Of a DNA stretch of 13,374 bases, positions 1 to 6,724 are shown one piece after another. Below the pieces are notes generated by a model that searched no databases, was not told where the DNA came from, and saw nothing but the letters and a program-made list of their open reading frames with translations. Numbering within the stretch: position 1 is the first letter of the stretch; every line of letters begins with the position of its first letter. Position numbers and translations under genes: made by a program. Source of the stretch: Cryomorphaceae bacterium (GTDB taxonomy: Bacteria; Bacteroidota; Bacteroidia; Flavobacteriales; Schleiferiaceae); NCBI GenBank assembly GCA_003455605.1, contig DMQR01000131.1, forward strand, positions 1 to 13,374. Reading direction: 5' to 3'.

Positions 1-1897
1 CAATCAATTTCTTCGTGATGCGGTAATCACCTGATTGAACAGTGTAGAAGTACACACCTGATGCGAAGTTGGTAGCATCAACAGTGTGGATGTGACGACC
101 TTCATTCAAAAGACCTAGGTCCTCGTTCAAGATCAAACGACCAGTGAGGTCCAAAATGCTCAAGTTGAATTGAGCTGAAGCTGCAGATTCAATGGCAATT
201 TTTGTCAAAGCATCTGTTGGGTTAGGATAGTTTTGGCTCACGCTAAAGTTGTTGAGTTCCAATTCTTCCAATCCAATATTGTTTGGATAAGGCTGACCGA
301 GGTAGTAGAAATCAATAGGGTTCAAAACACTGAATGAACCGAAGTCTTCAATTGGACCGTAAGTCATGTGCAACTGGTGAGTACCGTCGCCATTGTCAAA
401 GGCCCAATCGGCTACATTACCCCATGTAGCATCGCCATAAGTACCCATTACAGTCATCGGGCCTTCTAATGAATCGCCGATAACGTTGTACCCTTGACAT
501 CTCCAATCCGGGAACTGATTGTCCACAGTACCGCTGGCAAAAGTGGTATCTGTTTCGAACCAAGAAAAGAACATCATGTCGCGAGAAGTATTCATGCTTA
601 TATACGGGCGATTCGCCTCCGGTACGGGACCGTTTGTCGCATCAAAGTCATAACTGAATGTATATACGCGTGAGATGATGTTACACTCCCATGTCAATCC
701 GCCGTCGGTAGTGAAAATATCTACCAACAGGTTTATAGCCGGGTAATAATTAAAATCAGGTGCAGTTGTTCCACCTGTAGGAGTAGTACCAGTACCAGGG
801 AATACATGGACGAACATGTGAGGGTTACCGTTGGCATCAACCGCCAAATCGTGCCCACGCGTTGATGAAGTTAAGTGACCGATGTCCCAACCGCCAGTAA
901 TCGCAACAAAGATATCTACCAAGCTATCGCCTGAGCCGTTATCTACCAATAGGTCAAGATTTGGACCCATAGGTGAATTCCATGTGGATCCGCCATCCGT
1001 AGTTTTAATCATGTATGGGTGAATTACCCTTCCTGGTGCGATTGTACTATCGTATGCTTCAAGACTGATAAATCCGGTCGTTTTATTTGAAGCAAAAAAG
1101 ATTCTCGCATCACCGTAAATTTTACCATCCGCACCTCTGTCAGAGGCAGGGAGATACGCTTTATGCTCGGTGTAGTTCATAGAATCTGTAGTCCAGTCCA
1201 TAGAACCTTTCCAGATGAGTGCAGTATCAGTATATTCAGTATTCTGGTAATCAGGATGATCTAGAGAAACCCCCCAGAATGTACCGCCATCCACATAAGA
1301 ATTCTTTAGTGTTAAGTGCCCCCCAGTAGTATCTACTGACATATTGGTGGTAGTATTATCCATTTTATGAGTACCCATCAAAGCACCACCCCATGCAGCG
1401 CCATTTATCCCTGTGAGGGTTGGAGCCCAAACGGAAATACTGGCATTTAGTGGATTTGTATTTCCGCTTTCGTTCAAGATTCCGACATGAGGATATCGCG
1501 CGAAACCTGGGTAAGCGTAACCGGTTAAGTTCGGGTTGTAGATTGGGCCAGCGTTTGTAGTCCAAGTAGAACCGCCGTTGGTTGAATAGTCAAAACGTAA
1601 ACTACCTGAGCTGTAATCACCATTAGAATTATAATCTGAACGGTGCAAAAATACTATGGTATTTAAATCTTCGTCCGCCCAAATATTCGTCTTAGGTCCG
1701 AAGCCTGTTCCGTAAACGTTCGGTGCAGTACCAATAGCTACAGAAGAGCTCTGCTTATTTACACTGGTGTTATAAGGAATGCCATCTGCATGATTTGCTA
1801 CATACATTTCTACATTTCTTCCGAGGTCAACTCGTGCCTCTTGTGCTGCGGCGCCAATGAGGCTTAAACCAGCAATTACGAGTAGAAGTCTTTTCAT
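1..1897 (-). CDS. T9SS-exported Asp-box protein with type A C-terminal sorting domain (3' end cut by window edge)
   Basis: The reading frame is open from the ATG at 1897 to the left edge, giving 632 codons without a stop. Residues 1-19 are a signal peptide (MKRLLLVIAGLSLIGAAAQ). The body contains three Asp-box-like motifs of the S/T-x-D-x-G-x-T-W type: residues 105-112 (with N for D), 299-306 and 396-403. Such motifs mark blades of sialidase-like or BNR-like beta-propellers. Residues 549-632 form a type A T9SS sorting domain: NFSVSQNYPNP, then a LDLTGR strand, a SGVYFY strand and a final basic KKLI. Family members usually end a few residues after this point, so only a handful of codons should be missing. 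The protein is expected to cross the inner membrane by Sec and the outer membrane by T9SS, ending on the surface or in the medium. No catalytic residues were identified and the substrate is unknown. The gene lies 54 bp downstream of the glycosyltransferase on the same strand. Secretion route is confident; enzymatic role is not. Confidence 0.85.
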   Translation of the reverse strand, partial: MKRLLLVIAGLSLIGAAAQEARVDLGRNVEMYVANHADGIPYNTSVNKQSSSVAIGTAPNVYGTGFGPKTNIWADEDLNTIVFLHRSDYNSNGDYSSGSLRFDYSTNGGSTWTTNAGPIYNPNLTGYAYPGFARYPHVGILNESGNTNPLNASISVWAPTLTGINGAAWGGALMGTHKMDNTTTNMSVDTTGGHLTLKNSYVDGGTFWGVSLDHPDYQNTEYTDTALIWKGSMDWTTDSMNYTEHKAYLPASDRGADGKIYGDARIFFASNKTTGFISLEAYDSTIAPGRVIHPYMIKTTDGGSTWNSPMGPNLDLLVDNGSGDSLVDIFVAITGGWDIGHLTSSTRGHDLAVDANGNPHMFVHVFPGTGTTPTGGTTAPDFNYYPAINLLVDIFTTDGGLTWECNIISRVYTFSYDFDATNGPVPEANRPYISMNTSRDMMFFSWFETDTTFASGTVDNQFPDWRCQGYNVIGDSLEGPMTVMGTYGDATWGNVADWAFDNGDGTHQLHMTYGPIEDFGSFSVLNPIDFYYLGQPYPNNIGLEELELNNFSVSQNYPNPTDALTKIAIESAASAQFNLSILDLTGRLILNEDLGLLNEGRHIHTVDATNFASGVYFYTVQSGDYRITKKLI

Positions 1898-1951
1898 CTT
1901 TAGGTGTTTTTTATCGAGTAAATATAACGGATAGTCATGAAAATAGAAGGG

Positions 1952-2989
1952 TCAACCGAGGATTTCGCGATATAATTGGTGGATTTCTAAACCGATGGAC
2001 TCAGACGAGAGTGCATCGAACTTTCCCAAAGGGGCTTTTTCTGCTTGCAGGAGGGATTTCATTTGGTCTTTTAATGCTTCATGCGTATCGGCTAGAAGTA
2101 CCCCTTTGTCGTACCAAGGCGCTCCTCCAAAAGTGCTCTTTGAAATGGCCCAGAGCCCAGCAGTTCTTGCCTCAAATACGGCGATACCAAAGGTTTCGTA
2201 ATTGCTGTGTAGAATCAGTGCGTTATGATTTGGGAGGAGTTGTAATATTTCCTTGTTCGTTTTTCTCCCGTGTACCCAAACATTGGGCAAGGTCCGCACC
2301 AATGCTTTCAAACGCTCTAAATCAGGACCGCCTCCGTAGAAGTGAAGTTCGGCCTGGGCTTGTGGGAGCTGTTGGAAACACGCTAAAATGATTTCTTGTG
2401 TTTTCGTTTCGAAGATTACATCGGCGACTACGCAAAAGCTGAATCTTGAGGGAGTGGAGGTATGCTCATTTTTTGCAGTAGAGATAATATTGGGAATTAC
2501 ATGGACCCTTTGGTTTTTTGAGAACGCGGACAGTCCTTCACTGAGTATAGGGCTGATGCAGATGAGTCTATCGAGTCGTTGGAAGTACCAACGTGCGGCC
2601 TTGAATCTCCAGCCTTGAAGTGAGGATAATCTATCTTTTAGGAACGCACTGCCGTGCTCGGTATGAATGGTTTTAATTCCTTTTAAACGGGTATACCACA
2701 ATAGGGGGAGCAGGTCGGGAGCATAAGAGTGAAAATGCACAATAGCTGGTCGGTCTGTTGCGATGCGGGCGGCAAATACGGCGAACTTGGCCACCTGACT
2801 CATATCTTGCGCACCATAAATCTGAATACCTTCGTACTCCTCTAATTTGTCGTTTGAATTCACAAAGCCGAGTACCATAGGGGTATCAGAAGTCGCTTCA
2901 ATATGCTTTTGGACGAAAATGCCGTTTTGGGGATCCGATGCGTGCGGATACCACTTCACCACATGTAAAACCTTCGGGTCTTTGCTCAT
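1952..2989 (-). CDS. GT4-type glycosyltransferase (GT-B fold)
   Basis: This 345-residue protein resembles group 1/GT4 retaining glycosyltransferases. It starts with a KVLHVVKWYPH strand and an N-terminal loop, carries HTEHGS at 109-114 in the acceptor-side domain, and has a second Rossmann-like half with a VIPN segment near 164-167 and FYGGGPD near 217-223. The nucleotide-sugar signature E-x7-E is present at E265 and E273 inside NYETFGIAVFEA. There is no signal peptide or membrane segment, so it should act in the cytoplasm or at the inner membrane face, adding a sugar to a lipid-linked or polysaccharide acceptor. Neither donor nor acceptor can be read from the sequence. The start at 2989 is only 14 bp after the stop of the cytochrome c peroxidase-like gene, with an AGGA just before the ATG, so co-transcription is likely. 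It is not inside a recognisable polysaccharide cluster within this window. Confidence 0.85.
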   Translation of the reverse strand: MSKDPKVLHVVKWYPHASDPQNGIFVQKHIEATSDTPMVLGFVNSNDKLEEYEGIQIYGAQDMSQVAKFAVFAARIATDRPAIVHFHSYAPDLLPLLWYTRLKGIKTIHTEHGSAFLKDRLSSLQGWRFKAARWYFQRLDRLICISPILSEGLSAFSKNQRVHVIPNIISTAKNEHTSTPSRFSFCVVADVIFETKTQEIILACFQQLPQAQAELHFYGGGPDLERLKALVRTLPNVWVHGRKTNKEILQLLPNHNALILHSNYETFGIAVFEARTAGLWAISKSTFGGAPWYDKGVLLADTHEALKDQMKSLLQAEKAPLGKFDALSSESIGLEIHQLYREILG

Positions 2990-3003
2990 TCCTACAAGGT
3001 ACG

Positions 3004-3927
3004 CTAGTGAAGGGAATTTAAAAAAGCTTTGAGTTGGGCCAATTCCTCTAAGTTCATCCCCAGCTCTCGTAACTCGTTATAGGTCCGCAGCACGGTATCG
3101 AGATCGGCATAGCTGCCGTCGTGCATGTAGGGATAGGTGAGGGCAATACCTCTAAGGGTAGGGATTTTGAAGGCGCCGCTATCTTCGGCGTTGTTGGTGA
3201 GGTTCATTCTGCCGTAATCTGCATTGGTAGGCAAACCATTGGCCGCAATGGCGAATGAGCTCAGCTGAGGTCCGCCATGGCAAGTGGAGCAATGTTCTTG
3301 GAAAAGTTCAAGGCCGGCATGTGCATCAGTGTTCAGCGCAGCGGAATCCCCACCTAGCCATAGATCATACGGACTGTCGTAGTATTTAAGTCCTGCCATA
3401 TAGTGTGCGAGGGCAGTGACGAATTGGGCATCCGTGATGGGTTGTGCTCTAAAGGCGTCGTTGAATTCTTCAACATAGGTTGGATCGGCCATGAGTCCTT
3501 CCACCACATCGTGGAGTTTTCGGCCAAATTCATGTCTATTGTTAATGGGAACAAAGGAGCTAAGCTTTAGATTTCGAACACCGCCTTCCGCGAAGAAATA
3601 AGGGTACCAGGCCAAATTCACTAGAGCACTTGCATTGCGATGGGTGGGCGTGCCTTGGAGTCCTACGGAAAGTGCGTTGCCCGGATCTGAGAAATAGGCA
3701 TCGGCTTTGTGGCAAGTCGCGCAACTAATGGTACTGTCGATGCTAAGGTTTTGGTCGTTAAAGAGTCTTTGGCCCAGGGAGATGGTTTGTTCGGTACGTG
3801 GGAATCTAAATCCACCGTCGTAAGTTGGTGGTCCTGCGTAGGCGGGTCCCACAATAGGTATTTCGTCTACCCCATTCTGGCACTGCCATAATAGAAGGGT
3901 TAGGAGGAGATAAGAGAATCGGGCCAT
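3004..3927 (-). CDS. Di-haem cytochrome c peroxidase / MauG-family protein, probable lipoprotein
   Basis: I chose the ATG at 3927 (307 residues) because it opens directly into the hydrophobic signal MARFSYLLLTLLLWQC. An upstream in-frame ATG at 3975 would put 16 residues, several of them charged or polar, in front of it. C16 may be a lipidation site, although the -1 residue is an unusual Q. Two c-type haem motifs are visible: CATCH at 69-73 and CSTCH at 213-217. The C-terminal PYMHDGS block (M268) matches the usual axial-methionine region of the electron-transfer haem. These are the hallmarks of bacterial di-haem cytochrome c peroxidases, which act outside the cytoplasm and either reduce H2O2 or, in MauG-like members, oxidise protein side chains. 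The segment between the haems is variant: FFAEGGVRNL replaces the common FWDGRA-type motif and HEFG replaces EMG. Peroxidase activity is therefore inferred only. It is the first gene of a probable unit with the glycosyltransferase. Confidence 0.88.
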   Translation of the reverse strand: MARFSYLLLTLLLWQCQNGVDEIPIVGPAYAGPPTYDGGFRFPRTEQTISLGQRLFNDQNLSIDSTISCATCHKADAYFSDPGNALSVGLQGTPTHRNASALVNLAWYPYFFAEGGVRNLKLSSFVPINNRHEFGRKLHDVVEGLMADPTYVEEFNDAFRAQPITDAQFVTALAHYMAGLKYYDSPYDLWLGGDSAALNTDAHAGLELFQEHCSTCHGGPQLSSFAIAANGLPTNADYGRMNLTNNAEDSGAFKIPTLRGIALTYPYMHDGSYADLDTVLRTYNELRELGMNLEELAQLKAFLNSLH

Positions 3928-3966
3928 GAAATAAAAGTAAACAATACCTTTTCGAATGCGGTAGCC

Positions 3967-3991
3967 AATTATCACTCAATGATGAGTAATT
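3967..3991. promoter_or_regulatory. Imperfect palindrome in the divergent CCP/symporter promoter region (candidate operator)
   Basis: The 109 bp between the two divergent start codons contains ACTCA-ATGA-TGAGT (3974-3987), flanked on both sides by AATT. Downstream on the plus strand, TACATTAG at 4005-4012 matches five of the six fixed positions of the Bacteroidota -7 element TAnnTTTG, which would place the palindrome near the -33 region of the symporter promoter. No convincing -33 TTG is present. The arms are only 5 bp, so this may be chance. Confidence 0.25.
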
Positions 3992-4036
3992 TTCCAAAGT
4001 ACACTACATTAGGGATGAAACTTAAAATACACACTC

Positions 4037-5635
4037 ATGCTTAATACAGCAGATTATATCGTTGTAGTACTTTATTTCGTGGCGGTGTTCGTGATTGCTT
4101 TTAGAAGCGGTTCGAAAAAAAGCGAAAATGGCGAAGCAGCGGATTACTTTCTCGGCGGTCGAAACCTTGGATGGTTTGTTATTGGTGCTTCATTATTTGC
4201 CTCAAATATTGGTTCTGAACACTTGGTCGGTTTGGCAGGTCAGGGGGCTTCCGGGGAATTAGTCGCAGGCCAATTCGAATTGCTAGCCTCCCTCATATTG
4301 ATCATTCTAGGTTGGGTCTTCGTGCCTTTTTACTTGCGTTCGGGAGTCTTTACCATGCCTGAGTTTTTAGAAAAACGATACAACGGCTGGGCCAGAACCT
4401 ATTTATCTTACGTGTCCATCGTCGCTTATGTTTTAACAAAAATCTCGGTGACCATTTTCGCTGGGGCCATTGTCTTCACAGCGCTTTTGGGCATTGATTT
4501 CTGGACTGGAGCCATCTTCATTGTGGTGGCGACGGGTATTTATACTGTATTTGGCGGCTTTAAGGCGGTAGTCTATACGGATATGATGCAAATGTTCGTC
4601 CTCGTGGGCGGATCTGTGATCTTGACCATTTTTGGATTGAACCATTTGGGTGGCCCAGGAGAATTGGTTGCTTATACTACCGAAGATCACTGGAGCTTAT
4701 GGCGTCCTATTAGTGATACAGATTATCCATGGACTGGAATTATGTTTGGCGCCCCCATTTTAGGGGTATGGTATTGGTGTACGGACCAATTCATCGTCCA
4801 GCGCGTCCTCGCCGCGAAAGATGTAGACACCGCACGCAAAGGAGCCTTATTTGGAGGTTACCTCAAATTATTGCCGCTATTTATCTTCATGATGCCTGGT
4901 GTCGTGGCCTTTGCCTTAGCAGAGAAAAATCCAGAACTCCTTTCTTTTGGAACTTCAGGGTATGATGCTGCTTTGCCACTGATGGTGAAAACAGTATTAC
5001 CTACAGGTCTTAAAGGGTTGGTCGTAGCCGGACTATTGGCCGCACTTATGTCTTCGTTGAGCTCTGTCTTTAACTCTACTTCAACGCTCATCACATTTGA
5101 TATATACAAGAAGTATCGTCCGGAGGCTTCGGACAAAGAATTAGTCAATGCCGGTCGCATTTCCACCATTGTACTGGTAGCCTTGGGCATTAGTTGGATT
5201 CCTCTTATGCAAGTCATTGAAGGTGGGTTATTCCAACAGTTGCAGTCCATTCAGGCCTACATCTCTCCACCAATTGCTGCGGCATTCTTACTTGGTATCT
5301 TCTTCAAGAAAATCAATTCTGCGGGTGCAAAGTGGGCCTTGATTTCTGGAGCCTTAATGGGTGTAGGTAGATTGTCCATGGAGGTCGCAGGAGGAAAATA
5401 TACTGGATTCCTCGGCTGGTATGTGGGAATCAACTTCTTGCACTTCGCTTTGCTGCTCTTTGCCATATGTTCGGTGATTTTGATTGTGGTGAGCTTGGCC
5501 AAGCCAGAGGCTGAGACCTACGACGATGCGTCATTGGTTTGGAGCAAGGAAACCAAGGTGCCGATTTCTTCAACCACGCGCGCTTTGACTTTCCTACTCG
5601 TACTCTGCGTAATTACCCTTTGGGTGGTATTTTAA
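4037..5635 (+). CDS. SGLT-like sodium/sugar symporter (SSS family)
   Basis: This 532-residue hydrophobic protein has the length and segment pattern of solute:sodium symporters with about 13-14 membrane helices. It resembles animal SGLTs closely: TM1 carries ASLFASNIGSEHLVGLAG, TM6 carries WYWCTDQFIVQR, and the sodium-site helix carries AALMSSLSSVFNS with S339, S340, S342 and S343. The sugar-contact residues I recall from human SGLT1 (N78, H83, E102, Y290, W291, K321, Q457) appear to have counterparts at N57, H62, E81, Y246, W247, K277 and Q403, with identical spacing within each block. The natural substrate is therefore probably a glucose- or galactose-like hexose taken up with sodium across the inner membrane. 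It is divergent from the cytochrome c peroxidase gene and stands alone as a transcription unit. A NrtR-like regulator follows beyond the tRNA. There is no Shine-Dalgarno sequence, as expected for Bacteroidota. The exact sugar cannot be read. Confidence 0.93.
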   Translation: MLNTADYIVVVLYFVAVFVIAFRSGSKKSENGEAADYFLGGRNLGWFVIGASLFASNIGSEHLVGLAGQGASGELVAGQFELLASLILIILGWVFVPFYLRSGVFTMPEFLEKRYNGWARTYLSYVSIVAYVLTKISVTIFAGAIVFTALLGIDFWTGAIFIVVATGIYTVFGGFKAVVYTDMMQMFVLVGGSVILTIFGLNHLGGPGELVAYTTEDHWSLWRPISDTDYPWTGIMFGAPILGVWYWCTDQFIVQRVLAAKDVDTARKGALFGGYLKLLPLFIFMMPGVVAFALAEKNPELLSFGTSGYDAALPLMVKTVLPTGLKGLVVAGLLAALMSSLSSVFNSTSTLITFDIYKKYRPEASDKELVNAGRISTIVLVALGISWIPLMQVIEGGLFQQLQSIQAYISPPIAAAFLLGIFFKKINSAGAKWALISGALMGVGRLSMEVAGGKYTGFLGWYVGINFLHFALLLFAICSVILIVVSLAKPEAETYDDASLVWSKETKVPISSTTRALTFLLVLCVITLWVVF

Positions 5636-5636
5636 T

Positions 5637-5668
5637 TCTAAGGACAGCTCCCTTAGAGTCCGTCTTTT
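5637..5668 (+). terminator. Weak candidate terminator after the symporter
   Basis: A hairpin with a 7-bp stem, TCTAAGG (5637-5643) and CCTTAGA (5651-5657), and a 7-nt loop begins 2 bp after the stop codon. The only T run, TTTT at 5665-5668, lies seven bases beyond the stem, so termination may be inefficient. Confidence 0.4.
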
Positions 5669-5693
5669 GTCGTCCAATTTTTAATCCGACCTA

Positions 5694-5725
5694 TTGCAGA
5701 TGTGAATTGAATAATTATATATTTG
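5694..5725 (+). promoter_or_regulatory. Bacteroidota-type promoter of tRNA-His
   Basis: TTG at 5694-5696 is followed after 21 nt by TATATTTG at 5718-5725, a full match to the -33 TTG / -7 TAnnTTTG promoter used by the primary sigma factor of Bacteroidota. Transcription would start around 5731, a few bases before the mature 5' end of the tRNA at 5738. This gives the tRNA its own promoter, independent of the symporter. Confidence 0.65.
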
Positions 5726-5737
5726 CGACCCTTAAAT

Positions 5738-5812
5738 GGTGATTGTAGCTCAGCTGGTTAGAGCGCCGGATTGTGGTTCCGGAGGTCGCGGGTTCGAAAC
5801 CCGTCTTTCACC
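5738..5812 (+). tRNA. tRNA-His (anticodon GTG)
   Basis: The cloverleaf can be folded by eye. The D stem is GCTC/GAGC (5748-5751 and 5761-5764). The anticodon stem is CCGGA/TCCGG with anticodon GTG at 5773-5775. The T stem is GCGGG/CCCGT around TTCGAAA. The extra G at -1 (5738), opposite C73 (5812), is the identity element of histidine tRNAs and confirms the assignment. CCA is not encoded; the next bases are CTG. In the acceptor stem positions 5-68 and 6-67 are U-U oppositions (5743/5807 and 5744/5806), closed by G7-C66 inside and A4-U69 outside. The gene is single, with its own promoter and terminator. No integrase or repeated 3' tRNA end is visible nearby. Confidence 0.96.
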
Positions 5813-5821
5813 CTGAAGATG

Positions 5822-5853
5822 AAAAGCCACTTGAGTTTTCAAGTGGCTTTTTT
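5822..5853 (+). terminator. Intrinsic terminator after tRNA-His
   Basis: A perfect 9-bp stem, GCCACTTGA (5826-5834) with TCAAGTGGC (5839-5847), has a 4-nt loop and is followed by six T (5848-5853). Four A upstream can extend the stem. It sits 10 bp after the tRNA end and should stop transcription before the regulator gene. Confidence 0.9.
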
Positions 5854-5895
5854 ATTTCCTACGCTGAACTTTTAGATTTGATTATTGTTCTTTAT

Positions 5896-5957
5896 TGGAA
5901 CTTAATATTCATAAACCCTTGATTGACCTTAAATTAACAGTATAAAATAAAGTTCCA
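5896..5957. repeat. Spaced inverted repeat upstream of the NrtR-like regulator (candidate operator pair)
   Basis: TGGAACTT at 5896-5903 and its reverse complement AAGTTCCA at 5950-5957 are perfect 8-bp arms separated by 46 bp, 38 bp before the regulator start codon. Read outwards from each GGAACTT, both continue into an AT-rich run. A related sequence, GAAACTTAA, occurs at 4017-4025 just before the symporter. The position suits a looped or paired repressor site, but arms this short could arise by chance in AT-rich DNA. Confidence 0.25.
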
Positions 5958-5995
5958 CATGGACATTTTATATTATTACTGTGATACTCCTACTT

Positions 5996-6667
5996 ATGAA
6001 ATTTGATGTTGCTTTAGGAACCTCCCTCGTCGTAATTGCCTTTGACGGCAAGAAATTAGTCACCCTCATTGGAAAGAAATCAGAAGAACCTTACCGAGGA
6101 GCGCCAATGTTGCCTAGCAATTGGGTGAGCGCTTCAGAAAGTGTAGAAAATGTTGCTAAACGTTTGGCCCTAAAGATTCTTAGCATGGATGAGGTGTATC
6201 TGGAACAGCTCAATGCCTTTGCGAAAGTATATCGCAATCCCATGGGGCGTGTAGTGAATATTGCGCATTATGCATTGGTGAATTGGGATTTAGTGAAAAA
6301 TGTCAAGGTCGATGGGTATGAGTGGATGAATCTCAATGAGGCTCCAGAGATGATTTTTGATCACAACGAAATCTTTGAGATGGCACATGAGCGTCTGAAG
6401 CGTCGAGTGAAGCGCCGTCCTATAGGATTTGTATTGCTCCCAAAACAGTTCACCTTTAACATGATTCACGGGTTGTACGAAGAGTGTCTGCGTAAGACCT
6501 TGGACAAGCGAAACTTTAGAAAGAAGTTTATGCGCAGCCAATTGCTTGTGGAAGTAGGAGAGAGCATCTTCGAAGCGCCAGGCAATAAGAAGCCGAGCCG
6601 ATTATTTGTGTTCGATCAAAAGGAATACGATAAACTTACCCTCAAGGGTTATGATTTTAAATTCTAA
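5996..6667 (+). CDS. NrtR-like transcriptional regulator: degenerate Nudix domain plus winged helix
   Basis: I use the ATG at 5996 (223 residues); an in-frame GTG at 5981 adds only MILLL. Residues 1-135 follow the Nudix fold of NrtR-family regulators, with the family's EQL...YRNPMGRVVNIAHYAL run at 70-94. The C-terminal part (about 145-179) is the typical winged-helix signature, FTFNMIHGLYEECL followed by LDKRNFRKKFM. The Nudix box should read R-E-x-x-E-E, but residues 56-61 are RLALKI, so all three metal-binding glutamates are gone. The domain should bind a ligand rather than hydrolyse it. In Bacteroidota, proteins of this build regulate genes for sugars such as arabinose or xylose, and others regulate NAD synthesis. 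Lying near an SGLT-like symporter, a sugar-phosphate or related ligand is a reasonable inference, not a demonstration. The gene has its own leader of about 140 bp and ends at a bidirectional terminator. Confidence 0.82.
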   Translation: MKFDVALGTSLVVIAFDGKKLVTLIGKKSEEPYRGAPMLPSNWVSASESVENVAKRLALKILSMDEVYLEQLNAFAKVYRNPMGRVVNIAHYALVNWDLVKNVKVDGYEWMNLNEAPEMIFDHNEIFEMAHERLKRRVKRRPIGFVLLPKQFTFNMIHGLYEECLRKTLDKRNFRKKFMRSQLLVEVGESIFEAPGNKKPSRLFVFDQKEYDKLTLKGYDFKF

Positions 6668-6668
6668 G

Positions 6669-6695
6669 AAAAAGCCCCGCTCGGAGCGGGGCTTT
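6669..6695. terminator. Bidirectional intrinsic terminator between convergent genes
   Basis: An 11-bp perfect stem, AAAGCCCCGCT (6671-6681) with AGCGGGGCTTT (6685-6695), has a 3-nt loop. Read on the minus strand it ends in five T (6673-6669), which suits the small secreted protein gene. On the plus strand the tail is only TTT, which still suits the regulator. It starts 2 bp after the regulator stop. Confidence 0.85.
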
Positions 6696-6724
6696 AAATC
6701 GTATGAATATTTGTATTCAACTAT

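Noticed and set aside
1..1897. Calling the Asp-box protein a sialidase
   Set aside because: Asp-boxes occur in many propellers; the arginine triad and other sialidase residues were not identified, and the spacing of the boxes is irregular.
1995..2618. Overlapping plus-strand open frames of 68-126 codons opposite the glycosyltransferase
   Set aside because: They lie wholly inside the antisense of a gene with intact GT4 motifs, show no domain or signal features, and are shadows of its codon pattern.
4858..5250. Minus-strand 130-codon open frame inside the symporter gene
   Set aside because: It is antisense to conserved SGLT helices and has no features of its own.
5738..5853. tRNA-His as an integration site of a genomic island
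   Set aside because: No integrase, no duplicated tRNA 3' end and no shift in gene content or composition is seen on either side.
5996..6667. Calling the Nudix-domain protein an active hydrolase
   Set aside because: The metal-binding glutamates of the Nudix box are absent and a winged-helix domain with the NrtR-type signature follows.
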